64,000 nt of DNA from positions 2,546,484 to 2,610,483 of the forward strand of contig NZ_AP025523.1 of the NCBI RefSeq assembly GCF_027923555.1, in the 5' to 3' direction. Source of the stretch: Vulcanimicrobium alpinum. GTDB taxonomy: Bacteria > Vulcanimicrobiota > Vulcanimicrobiia > Vulcanimicrobiales > Vulcanimicrobiaceae. Under the pieces are notes generated by a model, which had not been told where the DNA came from, did no database searches, and worked only from the letters and a program-made list of their open reading frames with translations. The translations under genes and the position numbers were made by a program. Shown piece by piece: positions 30,863 through 39,378 of this stretch (the stretch's first letter is position 1; each line of letters begins with the position of its first letter).

Positions 30863-31948
30863 ATGTCGACCACCATCGAGATCGTCCCCGCGACCAACAT
30901 CCGCGAGCTCGTGGCCTCCCTCCCGATCGCGGAGGAGGTGCTCACCGAGTTCGGCCTGCACTGCGCCGGTTGCGGCGTCAATAAGTACGAGACGATCGGC
31001 CAGGGCGCCGCGGCTCACGGCCTGCGGGTCGAGCCGATCGTCGCCGCGCTGGTGCAGGCCCGGCTCTCCGGGCGCGTTCCGACCATCATGAACGAAGACC
31101 GGACGCCGCAGCGCCGCGCGCCGGGCGAGTTCAACCGGCGGGCACGCTTCCGCTACGTCGTCCCGGTGATGTCCGGGAAGGGCGGCGTCGGAAAGTCGCT
31201 GACGACCGGGCTGTTCGCGGTCGGTCTGCGCCGGGCCGGGATGAAGGTCGGGATCCTCGATGCCGACATCACCGGTCCGTCGATCCCGCGCCTGTTCGGT
31301 TTGCGCACGCCGCTCGGCCTCGAGCCCGACCCCGCGACGCCGGCGGGCCAGCAGCCCAAACCGCTCATGGTGCCGGCAACCTCGCGCTCGGCCATCGAGA
31401 TCGTCAGCTCCAACCTGCTCACCGATCAGGAGGACACCGCGATGATCTGGCGCGGGCCGATCCTCTCCGGCGTCATCCGCCAGTTCTACGAGCAGGCCCT
31501 CTGGAGCGACCTCGACTACCTGCTCATCGACCTGCCGCCGGGCACCTCCGACGCGCCGCTCACGGTGCTGCAGTCGCTCGCGGTCGACGGGATCGTGCTG
31601 GTCACGATGCCGCAGCGTCTGGCGACGATGATCGTGCGCAAAGCCGCGAACCTCGTGCATCAGTTGAAGAAACCGATCGTCGGCGTCGTCGAGAACATGT
31701 CGTACTTCGTCGCGCCCGACACGGGGAAGCGCTACGACGTCTTCGGTCCGTCGTACGCCGATCAGGTCGCCGACTTGGCCGGCGCGCCGCTCTTCGCGCG
31801 GATGCCGATCGATCCGAACCTCGTCGCGCTTGCCGACGCCGGGCGCATCGAAGAGATCGACGATCCGATCGTCGACGTGCTCGCCCAGCAGCTCCAGCGT
31901 GCGATGGCGGCGCGTCCGAAGCAGGCGGAAACAATCTCGATCATCTGA
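30863..31948 (+). CDS. DUF1858-Mrp/NBP35 P-loop ATPase fusion
   Basis: A 361-residue protein. Residues ~1-65 match DUF1858 (LPIAEEVLTEFGLHCAGCGV, then YETIGQGAAAHGL), a small domain with a CxxC often found with iron-sulfur or NO-related proteins. Residues ~95-350 are an Mrp/ApbC ATPase: P-loop MSGKGGVGKSLTTG, ILDADITGPSIPRLFG, LIDLPPGTSDAPLTVLQ and VENMSYFVAPDTGKRYDVFG. Mrp proteins are iron-sulfur cluster carriers. The C-terminal CxxC of many Mrp proteins is not seen after VENMSYF. It diverges from crtP across ~120 bp. An iron-sulfur supply role for the BchNB/XYZ clusters is possible but is inferred. Confidence 0.88.
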   Translation: MSTTIEIVPATNIRELVASLPIAEEVLTEFGLHCAGCGVNKYETIGQGAAAHGLRVEPIVAALVQARLSGRVPTIMNEDRTPQRRAPGEFNRRARFRYVVPVMSGKGGVGKSLTTGLFAVGLRRAGMKVGILDADITGPSIPRLFGLRTPLGLEPDPATPAGQQPKPLMVPATSRSAIEIVSSNLLTDQEDTAMIWRGPILSGVIRQFYEQALWSDLDYLLIDLPPGTSDAPLTVLQSLAVDGIVLVTMPQRLATMIVRKAANLVHQLKKPIVGVVENMSYFVAPDTGKRYDVFGPSYADQVADLAGAPLFARMPIDPNLVALADAGRIEEIDDPIVDVLAQQLQRAMAARPKQAETISII

Positions 31949-33452
31949 GCTCCGCGACGCACGTGCCGTCGCTCCACGTCTGCGCGACCCGTACGCCTTC
32001 AAACGTGCGCTGCGCGATCGGGTCGCCGTCGAGGACGACGAAGTCCGCGGCCAGCCCCGGCGCGAGACGCCCCGTCCTCGCTTCGGCATGTCCGAAGCGC
32101 GCCGCATCGTAGGTGTACATGAGCAGCGCGTCCTCGACGTCGAGCCGTTCGTCCGCGTTGTGGTGCGCGCACGCGGCGCGCATCCCGTCGAGCGGCGAGA
32201 GGCGGCAGACCGGGCTATCGTCTCCCCCGACCAGCGTCGCGCCGGCCCGCTTCGCCGACGCGAGCGCGTTCATCGTCCGCGCGCGCGGCGCGCCGAGGCG
32301 CACGTCGTACATCCCGCCCGGAAAGCCCCAATACGCATCGAACTGCGGCTGCATCGAGAGGAATATCCCGAGGTGCGCGCAGCGCGCGATCTGCGCCGGC
32401 GTCGCGATCTCGAAGTGCTCGATGAAGTGGCGGTTGCGGGGCGACGGACGGCCGCCCAGGACGCGCTCCCACGCCGCGATGCACTGCTCGATCGCGCGGT
32501 CGCCGATCGCGTGCACGCCGGCGCTGATCCCCAGCGCTTCCGCGTCCGCGAAGTAGCGCTCGACCTCGTCGTCGCCGTGCATCAAGTGTCCGCAGCCGTC
32601 ACGATCGTGATACGGCTCGCTCACCGCCGCGGTTCCGCTCCCGATGCTGCCGTCGAGGAAGACGTCGCCGCCGACGTACGGGAGGCCGAGGTCGCGCGCG
32701 AACGCCGGTTCGCGTTCGCAGATTTTCGGATGCCACTTGGCGGCGCCGGCGTCGCGCAGCGCCGCGATCTCGGCACGGTAGGCATCGTGCGAGCCCAGGC
32801 CGACGAGCTGAACGTGCAGGTGGAGCGCCCCCTCGCGCAGCGCGGTCTGCGTTGCACGGCGATCGGCGGCGCGCTTCGCCTCGGCCGGCAGCGCGCCGAG
32901 GATCGCGGACTGCGCGCGCCAGTTGGCCTCGAGGAAGAGCCGCCCCGTCGGCGTGCCATCGACGTCACGCTCGATTCCCGGGAGCTCCGGCGGGAGATCG
33001 GCGAACGCGAGCGCCTTGCGGTTGAGGACGCAGGAATGCCCGTCGACGCGCGCGAGCATCGCAATCGCGTCGGGGTGATGGGCGTCGATCGGGGCCGCGC
33101 TCGCGCTCCCGCCGTCGTCCCAGTGCGACTCGTCGTAATTGCCGCCGACCACGAAGGCGCCGCGCGGCAGCGCGGCGATCTGCCGCGCATACGACGCCGC
33201 GTCGCGTACGGCGCTGAAATCGTACGGTCCGAGAAACAGGCCGGTGTCCGTCAGGTGCACGTGACAGTCGGCGAACGCCGGGTAGAGCGCGCGCCCGTCG
33301 AGGTCGACGACCGGGATATCGCGGCCCGCCTCTCGCAGATCGAGCGAGGCGATGCGGCCGTCCGAAACGACGAAGCCGTCGAACCGCAGCCACGCTCCGC
33401 TCGACGGATCATAGGTCGCGCAGGGGCCGCCGGTTACTGCGAACGTCGACAC
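31941..33452 (-). CDS. YtcJ-like amidohydrolase
   Basis: A 503-residue Amidohydro_3 protein. Metal-site blocks are LYPAFADCHVHLTDTG (HxH), DGHSCVLNRKAL, ISAGVHAIGDRAI, RHFIEHFEIA and VGGDDSPVCRLSPLDGM; the C-terminus LAPGLAADFVVLDGDP closes the small beta domain. No signal peptide, so cytoplasmic; the physiological substrate of this group is usually unknown. Its last codons overlap the Mrp gene convergently. The first ~15 codons share sequence with 35881-35929. Confidence 0.88.
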   Translation of the reverse strand: MSTFAVTGGPCATYDPSSGAWLRFDGFVVSDGRIASLDLREAGRDIPVVDLDGRALYPAFADCHVHLTDTGLFLGPYDFSAVRDAASYARQIAALPRGAFVVGGNYDESHWDDGGSASAAPIDAHHPDAIAMLARVDGHSCVLNRKALAFADLPPELPGIERDVDGTPTGRLFLEANWRAQSAILGALPAEAKRAADRRATQTALREGALHLHVQLVGLGSHDAYRAEIAALRDAGAAKWHPKICEREPAFARDLGLPYVGGDVFLDGSIGSGTAAVSEPYHDRDGCGHLMHGDDEVERYFADAEALGISAGVHAIGDRAIEQCIAAWERVLGGRPSPRNRHFIEHFEIATPAQIARCAHLGIFLSMQPQFDAYWGFPGGMYDVRLGAPRARTMNALASAKRAGATLVGGDDSPVCRLSPLDGMRAACAHHNADERLDVEDALLMYTYDAARFGHAEARTGRLAPGLAADFVVLDGDPIAQRTFEGVRVAQTWSDGTCVAELR

Positions 33453-33491
33453 AACGAAGGCAGTTCTCGCGCGCGCCGCGCTCTTACTCTC

Positions 33492-33852
33492 TCAGCCGCT
33501 GGGGATCGTGACGACGATCTTCCGACGAGGTTCCCGCGGACAGCTGCCGCAACGAAGCGGAGGCTTCGGCGAAGTCGAACGACGCGGCGATCGGAATACG
33601 AAGCTCCCCGCGCGCAATCAGCTCGTACACTTGCGCCGTCGTCGTCATCGCCTGTTCCATGCGGATATAGCGCACGGAGACCGAATGACCGGCGTCGGGC
33701 GGGCCGAAGAATGTGGAGATCAACATCCCCCGGGCCGCACGACGGCGGCACTCGCGCGGAGCGCGTCGCCGGCGGCGACCAGATCGACCAGCGACGTCGT
33801 CGAAACGCAGGGCCTCGACGTCACCGTACTCGTCGGCTACGAGCGCGCGCAC
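33492..33852 (-). pseudogene. Decayed NADPH:quinone oxidoreductase (zinc-type dehydrogenase superfamily)
   Basis: Only the two ends of a ~330-residue medium-chain reductase remain. From GTG at 33852 the start reads VRALVADEYGDVEALRFDDV, then the sequence jumps to a C-terminal segment in another frame: DLVAAGDALRASAAVVRPGG, MLISTFFGPPD, RMEQAMTTTAQVYELIARGEL, FDFAEASASLRQL. The expected ending KIVVTIPSG is present only after a further frameshift near 33530 and stops at TGA 33492-33494. The NADPH-binding domain is deleted. It is a non-functional remnant between the amidohydrolase and the AraC regulator. Confidence 0.8.
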
Positions 33853-33918
33853 GCCAGGGATGCCGATCCGCAAAGCGTAGTCATCGCTCCTATGCTGCCA
33901 CGGCAAGGAGCGTAAGGA

Positions 33919-34752
33919 GTGGACTTTTCCGGACGCGGCGCGCGGCTGTACGTCCAGCTCGGACACGGAGACGGTGAGCGTCGCCGCGCGACTGTGGAAG
34001 GGTACGGCACCCCCACGGCCGTCGAACGCTTGATCGGATCGCGCATGCAAGGCTTCACGTCGGTGGTGCGCGTCGAGCGCGGCGACGGGTTCGTGCAGAC
34101 GCCGCTGGGTCGGATCGCGATCAAAGCCGGCGACGTGCTGGTGATGCCGGCCGGCGACGTCGTGCACGGTTTCTACGGGCCGCATCGCACGGAAACACTC
34201 GCGCTGCCCGTACTGATCGAAACGGGCGCCGTGATCCGCGCGAGCGAACTGCCGCGCAGCTTGTTCGAGCTCGACGATTCGCGCGTTCTGGCACGCCTGC
34301 AGTACGCGCCGCACGATCGCGCCATCCGCCGATCGACGCACGAGACCGTCCTCGCACGCGCAATCCGCACGATCGCGCACGACCCGTGGACGGCACGGCT
34401 GTCGCGCATCGCGCACGGGTTGGGGTATACGACCGACGGTCTCACCGCGTTGATGCATCGCTGGACCGGCAACGGCTTCGCGCGTTGGCGCGACGCGCTG
34501 GCGATGGCGAGCTCGCGGGACGTGCTGGCGACGGCGCCGACGGTGGCAGCGGCGGCGCGCGAGCTCGCCGTCGATCCTCACTATCTTCATCGGCGCTTTG
34601 CGCTCGCACACGGCACGACGCCGCTGCGCTGGCGGGCCTCGCCGACGCTTCCGCCCGATGCGATCGCGCATCACTGGGACGCGATCGGACGCTTCCTCTT
34701 CGGTCACGCGTCGCCGGCGACGGTCGTCCGAGGCGACGTCGCACGACACTGA
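33919..34752 (+). CDS. AraC-like transcriptional regulator
   Basis: A 277-residue protein with a cupin-like N-terminal half (GDGFVQTPLGRIAIKAGDVLVMPAGDVVHGF, read in two parts) and two helix-turn-helix motifs in the C-terminal ~110 residues (ARLSRIAHGLGYTTDGLTALMHRWTG and VAAAARELAVDPHYLHRRFALAHGTTPLRWR). The second ends like the AraC/XylS signature. GTG at 33919 is the first possible start after an in-frame stop; the SD sits too close, so a start further in is possible. It is upstream of the dehalogenase gene in the same direction and could regulate it. Confidence 0.75.
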   Translation: MDFSGRGARLYVQLGHGDGERRRATVEGYGTPTAVERLIGSRMQGFTSVVRVERGDGFVQTPLGRIAIKAGDVLVMPAGDVVHGFYGPHRTETLALPVLIETGAVIRASELPRSLFELDDSRVLARLQYAPHDRAIRRSTHETVLARAIRTIAHDPWTARLSRIAHGLGYTTDGLTALMHRWTGNGFARWRDALAMASSRDVLATAPTVAAAARELAVDPHYLHRRFALAHGTTPLRWRASPTLPPDAIAHHWDAIGRFLFGHASPATVVRGDVARH

Positions 34753-34811
34753 ACGCGAAACCATCCGGATTCGTCCACTCTTTCGACACGGCGGGATGGT
34801 ACCGTGCCGAC

Positions 34812-35777
34812 ATGCACGATACGATGACCCGTCGCACCGCCGCGCGCCTGATCGCGGCGAGTACCGCCGCCGTCGCGGCGGTGCGGCCGTTCCACGCCGA
34901 AGCCGCCCCCTCGAAAACGATCAGCCCCGTCGATCCGCATCCGCGCAAACGCGTCACGGTCCTCGACGCTTCTATGAGTTACGTCGAGGTCGGCAGCGGC
35001 GATCCGATCGTGCTGTTGCACGGGAACCCGACGTGGTCGTATCTGTGGCGCAACGTCATCAGCGGCTTGCACGGGACGGGCCGGCTGCTCGCGCCCGATC
35101 TCGTCGGGATGGGGCAATCGAGTCCCTCGCCGCAACGCCGGTACCAGGTCGTCGATCACGCGCGGTATCTGGACGCGTGGTTCGATGCAGTCGGGGCGAC
35201 GAAGAACGTCACGCTCGTGCTGCATGACTGGGGTTCGGCGCTGGGGTTTCACCGCGCCGCGCGGTTTCCCGATCAAGTCCGCGCGATCGCGCACATGGAG
35301 GCGATCATCCAGGATCGCACGTGGGCGGAATTCGGTCCGTTCGAACAGACGTTTCGGACGTTGCGCTCGCCGAAGGGCGAGGAACTCGTCCTCGACCACG
35401 ACTTCTTCGTCGAGCAGGTGCTTCCGCACGCCGTCCTGCGCAAGCTAGGCCCGGACGAGCTCGAACACTATCGAGCTCCCTTCCGCACGCGCGCGTCGCG
35501 CTGGCCGACGCTGATCTTCCCACGCGAGATCCCCGTTGAGGGGCAGCCGGCCGACGTGGCGGCGATCGTCGCAAACAGTAAGCGCTATCTTTCGGCGGCG
35601 ACGATTCCGAAGACGTTCATCAACGTCGTTCCGGGCACGATCTCGGAGTCCGCTCGGGCCGCTGCGCGCAGGTTTCCCAACACCAAGGAAGTCACGGTCA
35701 AGGGCATCCACTACGTTCAGGAGGACTCCCCCGCGCAGATCGCCGATGCGGTGCGCGACCTGCTGACGCGCGCGTAG
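34812..35777 (+). CDS. Exported haloalkane dehalogenase (HLD-II type)
   Basis: A 321-residue alpha/beta hydrolase with the full HLD-II set: halide-binding Asn72 in HGNPTWSYLWR, nucleophile Asp139 and Trp140 in LVLHDWGSALGFH, acid Glu163 in AHMEAIIQD, and His near 300 in GIHYVQEDSP. It hydrolyses carbon-halogen bonds to alcohol and halide. The N-terminus TRRTAARLIAASTAAVAA looks like a twin-arginine-style export signal, unlike the cytoplasmic DhaA and LinB. ATG at 34812 is used; ATG at 34824 would start directly at the RR motif. It follows the AraC-type regulator. Confidence 0.88.
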   Translation: MHDTMTRRTAARLIAASTAAVAAVRPFHAEAAPSKTISPVDPHPRKRVTVLDASMSYVEVGSGDPIVLLHGNPTWSYLWRNVISGLHGTGRLLAPDLVGMGQSSPSPQRRYQVVDHARYLDAWFDAVGATKNVTLVLHDWGSALGFHRAARFPDQVRAIAHMEAIIQDRTWAEFGPFEQTFRTLRSPKGEELVLDHDFFVEQVLPHAVLRKLGPDELEHYRAPFRTRASRWPTLIFPREIPVEGQPADVAAIVANSKRYLSAATIPKTFINVVPGTISESARAAARRFPNTKEVTVKGIHYVQEDSPAQIADAVRDLLTRA

Positions 35778-35929
35778 TTACCACGGGTAGGCCGCCCGGC
35801 CGACGAGATCGCTGCGACCGCCGGCGACGATCGTTCCGTTGAACCGATGACGGACTCTGCTCGACCTATCCAGGGAACAGCAGGGCCGCCGGTCACCGCG
35901 AACGTCGTCACGACGAAGGAGATTCTCGC
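35778..35929. other. Intergenic segment with a 49-bp duplicated block
   Basis: No gene is supported. Bases 35881-35929 match 33421-33470 at about 42 of 50 positions with one gap; the earlier copy is the 5' end of the amidohydrolase. On the minus strand 35782-35850 can be read as a short orphan C-terminus (FNGTIVAGGRSDLVGRAAYPW then stop), perhaps a gene remnant. The right end supplies an AAGGAG Shine-Dalgarno for the DUF4139 gene. Confidence 0.5.
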
Positions 35930-37345
35930 ATGCGTAGCGCTCTCAGCCTCGCGCTTTCGCTCGCCGCCGCGCTCGCCGCGAGCGCCGGCGCCGAACCCGG
36001 CGAACACGTCAGCACCCTCGCCGATCAGCGCGGCGTGGGGCTCACCATCTACAACACCGATCTCGCGCTGGTGCGCGACCGGCGCCGGCTCGATCTCCCG
36101 AAAGGCGAATCGCGGCTCGCGCTGCGCGACGTGAGCGCGCAGATTCAGCCGGAGACGGCGCTCCTGCAGACCCTCGGATCACCGGAACGGCTCAGCGTGA
36201 TCGAGCAGAACTTCGACTTCGATCTGCTCTCGCCGCAGAAGCTGCTGCAGAAGTACGTCGGGCGCGACGTCGACGTCGTGCACGTCGATCCGCGGGCCGG
36301 CGCGCGGCGCACCGAACGCGCGCGCGTCCTCGCGACGAACGACGGCGTCGTCCTGCGCTACCCCGACCGCATCGAGACCTCGATCGACGGACACCTCGCG
36401 TTTCCGTCGCTCCCCGCCGACCTGCGCGACCGGCCGACGCTGGTGAGCGAGGTCGAGAACGCGCGCGACGGGACGCAGGACGTCGAATTGACCTATCTCA
36501 CCGGCGGACTGACCTGGAAAGCCGACTACACCGCACTGCTCAACGCGAACGACACCGCGCTCGATCTGCGCGGGCTCATCACCTTGCGCAACACCAGCGG
36601 CACGACCTACACGGGCGCCAACGTCCAGCTCGTCGCCGGGAACGTCAACGTCGTGCGTTCGGAACTGCAGAGCGCCCCGAAGAATCTCGCCGTCATCGGC
36701 AACGCCGCCGCGCGCCCGTCGGAACAGAGCCTCTTCGAGTACCACCTCTACACGCTGCCGCGCAAGACGACCGTCGCCGACAATCAAACGAAACAGGTCG
36801 AACTGCTGACGGCGCCCGCCGTCGCCGTCACGAAAACGCTGGAACTGCGAGGCGCGCCCTATTACTATCGGTCGCAGGCGCCGGACCTGGGGGCGCGGCT
36901 TCCGGTCGGGACGTATGTCTCGTTCGTCAACAACGGTGCCGGCCTCGCCGTCCCGCTTCCGCAAGGCGCGGTGCGGGTCTACAAGCGCGACCTCTCCGGC
37001 ACCGCGCAGTTCGTCGGGAGCGATACGATCGAGCACACGCCCAAAGGCGAGACGATCCGCCTCCACCTCGGCGACGCCTTCGACGTGACGGCGCGCAAAA
37101 AGCAGACCGAGTGGCGAGTGCTCGAGCCCGCGGGGACGTACGAGAGCGCCTACGAGATCGTCCTGCGCAACGCGAAGACCGCCCCCGAAACGGTCCTCGT
37201 CGTCGAGCCGATCGGCGGCGAATGGACGATTCTCGAATCGTCCGCGCCGTACAAGAAGTCGTCGTCGTCGACGGCGTCGTGGGCGATTCGCGTCCCGGCG
37301 GGCGGCGCCGCGACCCTCACCTATCGCGTGCGCGTCCGCTACTGA
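35930..37345 (+). CDS. Secreted DUF4139-domain protein
   Basis: A 471-residue exported protein (signal SALSLALSLAAALAASAGA). It shows the DUF4139 pattern: GVGLTIYNTDLALVRDRRRLDLPKG at the N-terminus, ELTYLTGGLTWKADYTALLN in the middle, TLRNTSGTTYTGANVQLVAG, then LELRGAPYYYRS and LPQGAVRVYKRD. The fold is a series of beta-sandwich domains; the function is not known. ATG at 35930 is preceded by AAGGAG at an 8-bp distance. No obvious operon partner. Confidence 0.85.
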   Translation: MRSALSLALSLAAALAASAGAEPGEHVSTLADQRGVGLTIYNTDLALVRDRRRLDLPKGESRLALRDVSAQIQPETALLQTLGSPERLSVIEQNFDFDLLSPQKLLQKYVGRDVDVVHVDPRAGARRTERARVLATNDGVVLRYPDRIETSIDGHLAFPSLPADLRDRPTLVSEVENARDGTQDVELTYLTGGLTWKADYTALLNANDTALDLRGLITLRNTSGTTYTGANVQLVAGNVNVVRSELQSAPKNLAVIGNAAARPSEQSLFEYHLYTLPRKTTVADNQTKQVELLTAPAVAVTKTLELRGAPYYYRSQAPDLGARLPVGTYVSFVNNGAGLAVPLPQGAVRVYKRDLSGTAQFVGSDTIEHTPKGETIRLHLGDAFDVTARKKQTEWRVLEPAGTYESAYEIVLRNAKTAPETVLVVEPIGGEWTILESSAPYKKSSSSTASWAIRVPAGGAATLTYRVRVRY

Positions 37346-37443
37346 TCGCGCTGCCGTCCCTGCAAGCGTGACGCCGCACGACAGGCGCGGCGGCGCGCGA
37401 ACGGGTACAGGTAGCCGGTCATGACCCCTCCGACGACGACGCG

Positions 37444-38628
37444 ATGACGGCGAAGACCGTGCGGCTCGGCCTCCTGGGCGCTGCCGCGGGGCTCGGTTTC
37501 GGCTACACGGCGGTGCGCGCGGTGCAGGCGCTGCGGGATCAGCGTACGCCCTATCCGCTGCTTCCCGAGCGCGACCCGCAACGGTACGGGCGCGTCCGCC
37601 GCGCGCTCTCGCTGGCCGCGATCGGCCGCGAAGCCGCCGGGCTCGCCGTCACCGCGTTCGCGATCGGCGATCCGCTCGACCGCGCGCTGCAGCCGTTACC
37701 GCGGCCGCTGCGCGCACCCGCGTTCGCGCTGACGGTGGCGGCGATCGACGCCGTGCACGGTCTCGCGGTCGAGTACGTCGACGGCTTCGTGATCGAGCGG
37801 ATCTACGGCAACTCCGATCAGACGGCACGCGCCTGGTTTGCCGATCGCATCAAGGCGACGGCGCTCGGCGCAGGGGTCACCGCGGTGCTCGTCGCGCTCT
37901 TCGACGCGCTCGTCGTACGCGCGCCGCGCAGTTGGCCGTGGCTGACGATCGCCGCGACGCCGCCGCTGCTCGCGGTCGCGACCGTCATCGTGCCGACGTT
38001 CGTGATGCCGCTTTTCAACCGCTACGAACCGGTCACCGGCGAACTCGAAACGGCGATCCGCGCGCTCGCCGACCGCTACGGCGTCGGCAACGCGTCGATC
38101 CTGCGTTTCGACATGAGCCGTCAGACGAAGAAAGCCAACGCCTTCGTTACCGGCGTGCTCGGCACCGAGCGCATCGCGCTGGGCGACACGCTGATCGATG
38201 CGTTCGCCGACGACGAGACGCTCTTCGTCGTCGCGCACGAACTCGGTCACTACGTGCGCCGCGATCCGTGGCTGGGGATCGCGCTCTCAACGGGCGCGGT
38301 CGCCGTCACGATCCTGGGCGCGAACGCCCTGCTGCGCCGCACGACCGGCCGCGGCCTCGACGGGCCGGCGCAGGGAGCGCGGCTCGCGTTTTATGCGGCG
38401 CTGCTGCAGTTCGCATTCGGACCGCTCGCGAACGCGACATCGCGCGGGATGGAAGCGCGCGCGGACCGCTTCGCGCTCGCCGCCACGGGCGACTACGACG
38501 CGGGGATCCGCGCGTTCCGCCGCCTCGCCGAACAGAACCTCGCCGAACTCGAACCGCCGCGCTGGGCCGAACTCCTCTTCGCCTCGCACCCCTCCCTCGC
38601 CTCACGCATCCGCGCCCTGTCACGCTGA
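37444..38628 (+). CDS. M48-family membrane metallopeptidase (Ste24-like)
   Basis: A 394-residue integral membrane zinc protease. HELGHYVRRD near residue 265 is the HExxH motif, the third zinc ligand Glu is in GMEARADRFAL, and ANAFVTGVLGTERIALGDTLID is the M48A segment before the site. Several hydrophobic helices (for example TPPLLAVATVIVPTFVMPLF) surround it. Ste24-type enzymes act in membrane protein turnover. It ends just before a fragment of the REP-like repeat. Confidence 0.9.
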   Translation: MTAKTVRLGLLGAAAGLGFGYTAVRAVQALRDQRTPYPLLPERDPQRYGRVRRALSLAAIGREAAGLAVTAFAIGDPLDRALQPLPRPLRAPAFALTVAAIDAVHGLAVEYVDGFVIERIYGNSDQTARAWFADRIKATALGAGVTAVLVALFDALVVRAPRSWPWLTIAATPPLLAVATVIVPTFVMPLFNRYEPVTGELETAIRALADRYGVGNASILRFDMSRQTKKANAFVTGVLGTERIALGDTLIDAFADDETLFVVAHELGHYVRRDPWLGIALSTGAVAVTILGANALLRRTTGRGLDGPAQGARLAFYAALLQFAFGPLANATSRGMEARADRFALAATGDYDAGIRAFRRLAEQNLAELEPPRWAELLFASHPSLASRIRALSR

Positions 38629-38640
38629 GCCCGTCGTCAC
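38619..38640. repeat. Fragment of the REP-like palindrome
   Basis: GTCACGCTGAGCCCGTCGTCACG matches the left part of the repeat at 12564-12590. The inverted partner arm is missing. It overlaps the end of the M48 gene and lies in the gap to the convergent DUF2461 gene. Confidence 0.55.
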
Positions 38641-38643
38641 GCC

Positions 38644-39378
38644 CTATTCGAATTCGTCGTCCCGGTCGGCGGCCGTGCGTTCTTCAGCGCGAGCGTGGGT
38701 GTCGAGCCAGCGGACGAACGGCGCGGTCGCGCGCATCGCGTCGTGGAAGACGGCGCGGGCTCCGCGCTCGGTGAACTCGGCGTCGGTGACGTCGCGGCGC
38801 AGGAGGTAGTTGCGCGCGCGGATCAGCGGCAGGCGCGGGTGCGTCTTGGGGAAGCCGCGCGGGGTGATCCGCAGCGGTTCCGTGTCGAGCGGAAGGTACG
38901 GACGGATCGCCGCGCTGCGCAGGATGCGGTCGAACGCGCGCGCGTCCGCACCGTCCTCGGCGAACGTCGAGCGCAGCGCGTGCAGCGCCGGCTTCTCGGG
39001 GACGTAGATCCCCGCGCTGAAGTGGACCCTTCCCGGCGCGACGTGCAGATAGTAGCCCGCGTACGCGCCGTTCTTCCCGCCCGGCGAGAGCCACGCCGAG
39101 AGCCACGTCTTGTACGGATCGCGGCCGGTATGAAAGCGCGTGTCGTTCGCGAGCCGGAACAGGCACGCGCGCGGATCGACGTGCGCAAGCCGGTCGTCGG
39201 AGCGCGCGCCGGCGAGCACCAGCATCGTCACGAGGTCTTCCCAGGCGTGACGGACGTGGCCGTGCCAGTCGGCGCGGTGGGCGTGAAACCAGGTGCGGTC
39301 GTTGTTCCGCTTGAGCCCGCGCAGGAAGCGGAACGTGCGCGCGACGTCGAGCGGATCGTCAGAGCGCTTCGATCGCAT
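38644..39378 (-). CDS. DUF2461 family protein
   Basis: A 244-residue cytoplasmic protein. Family marks are FRFLRGLKRNNDRTWFHAHR, LFRLANDTRFHTGRDPYKTWLSAW, GYYLHVAPGRVHFSAGIYVPE and the C-terminal FPKTHPRLPLIRARNYLLRRD. The function of DUF2461 is not known. ATG at 39378 lies inside the end of the glycosyltransferase gene (20-bp overlap), so the two are co-transcribed. Confidence 0.88.
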   Translation of the reverse strand: MRSKRSDDPLDVARTFRFLRGLKRNNDRTWFHAHRADWHGHVRHAWEDLVTMLVLAGARSDDRLAHVDPRACLFRLANDTRFHTGRDPYKTWLSAWLSPGGKNGAYAGYYLHVAPGRVHFSAGIYVPEKPALHALRSTFAEDGADARAFDRILRSAAIRPYLPLDTEPLRITPRGFPKTHPRLPLIRARNYLLRRDVTDAEFTERGARAVFHDAMRATAPFVRWLDTHARAEERTAADRDDEFE

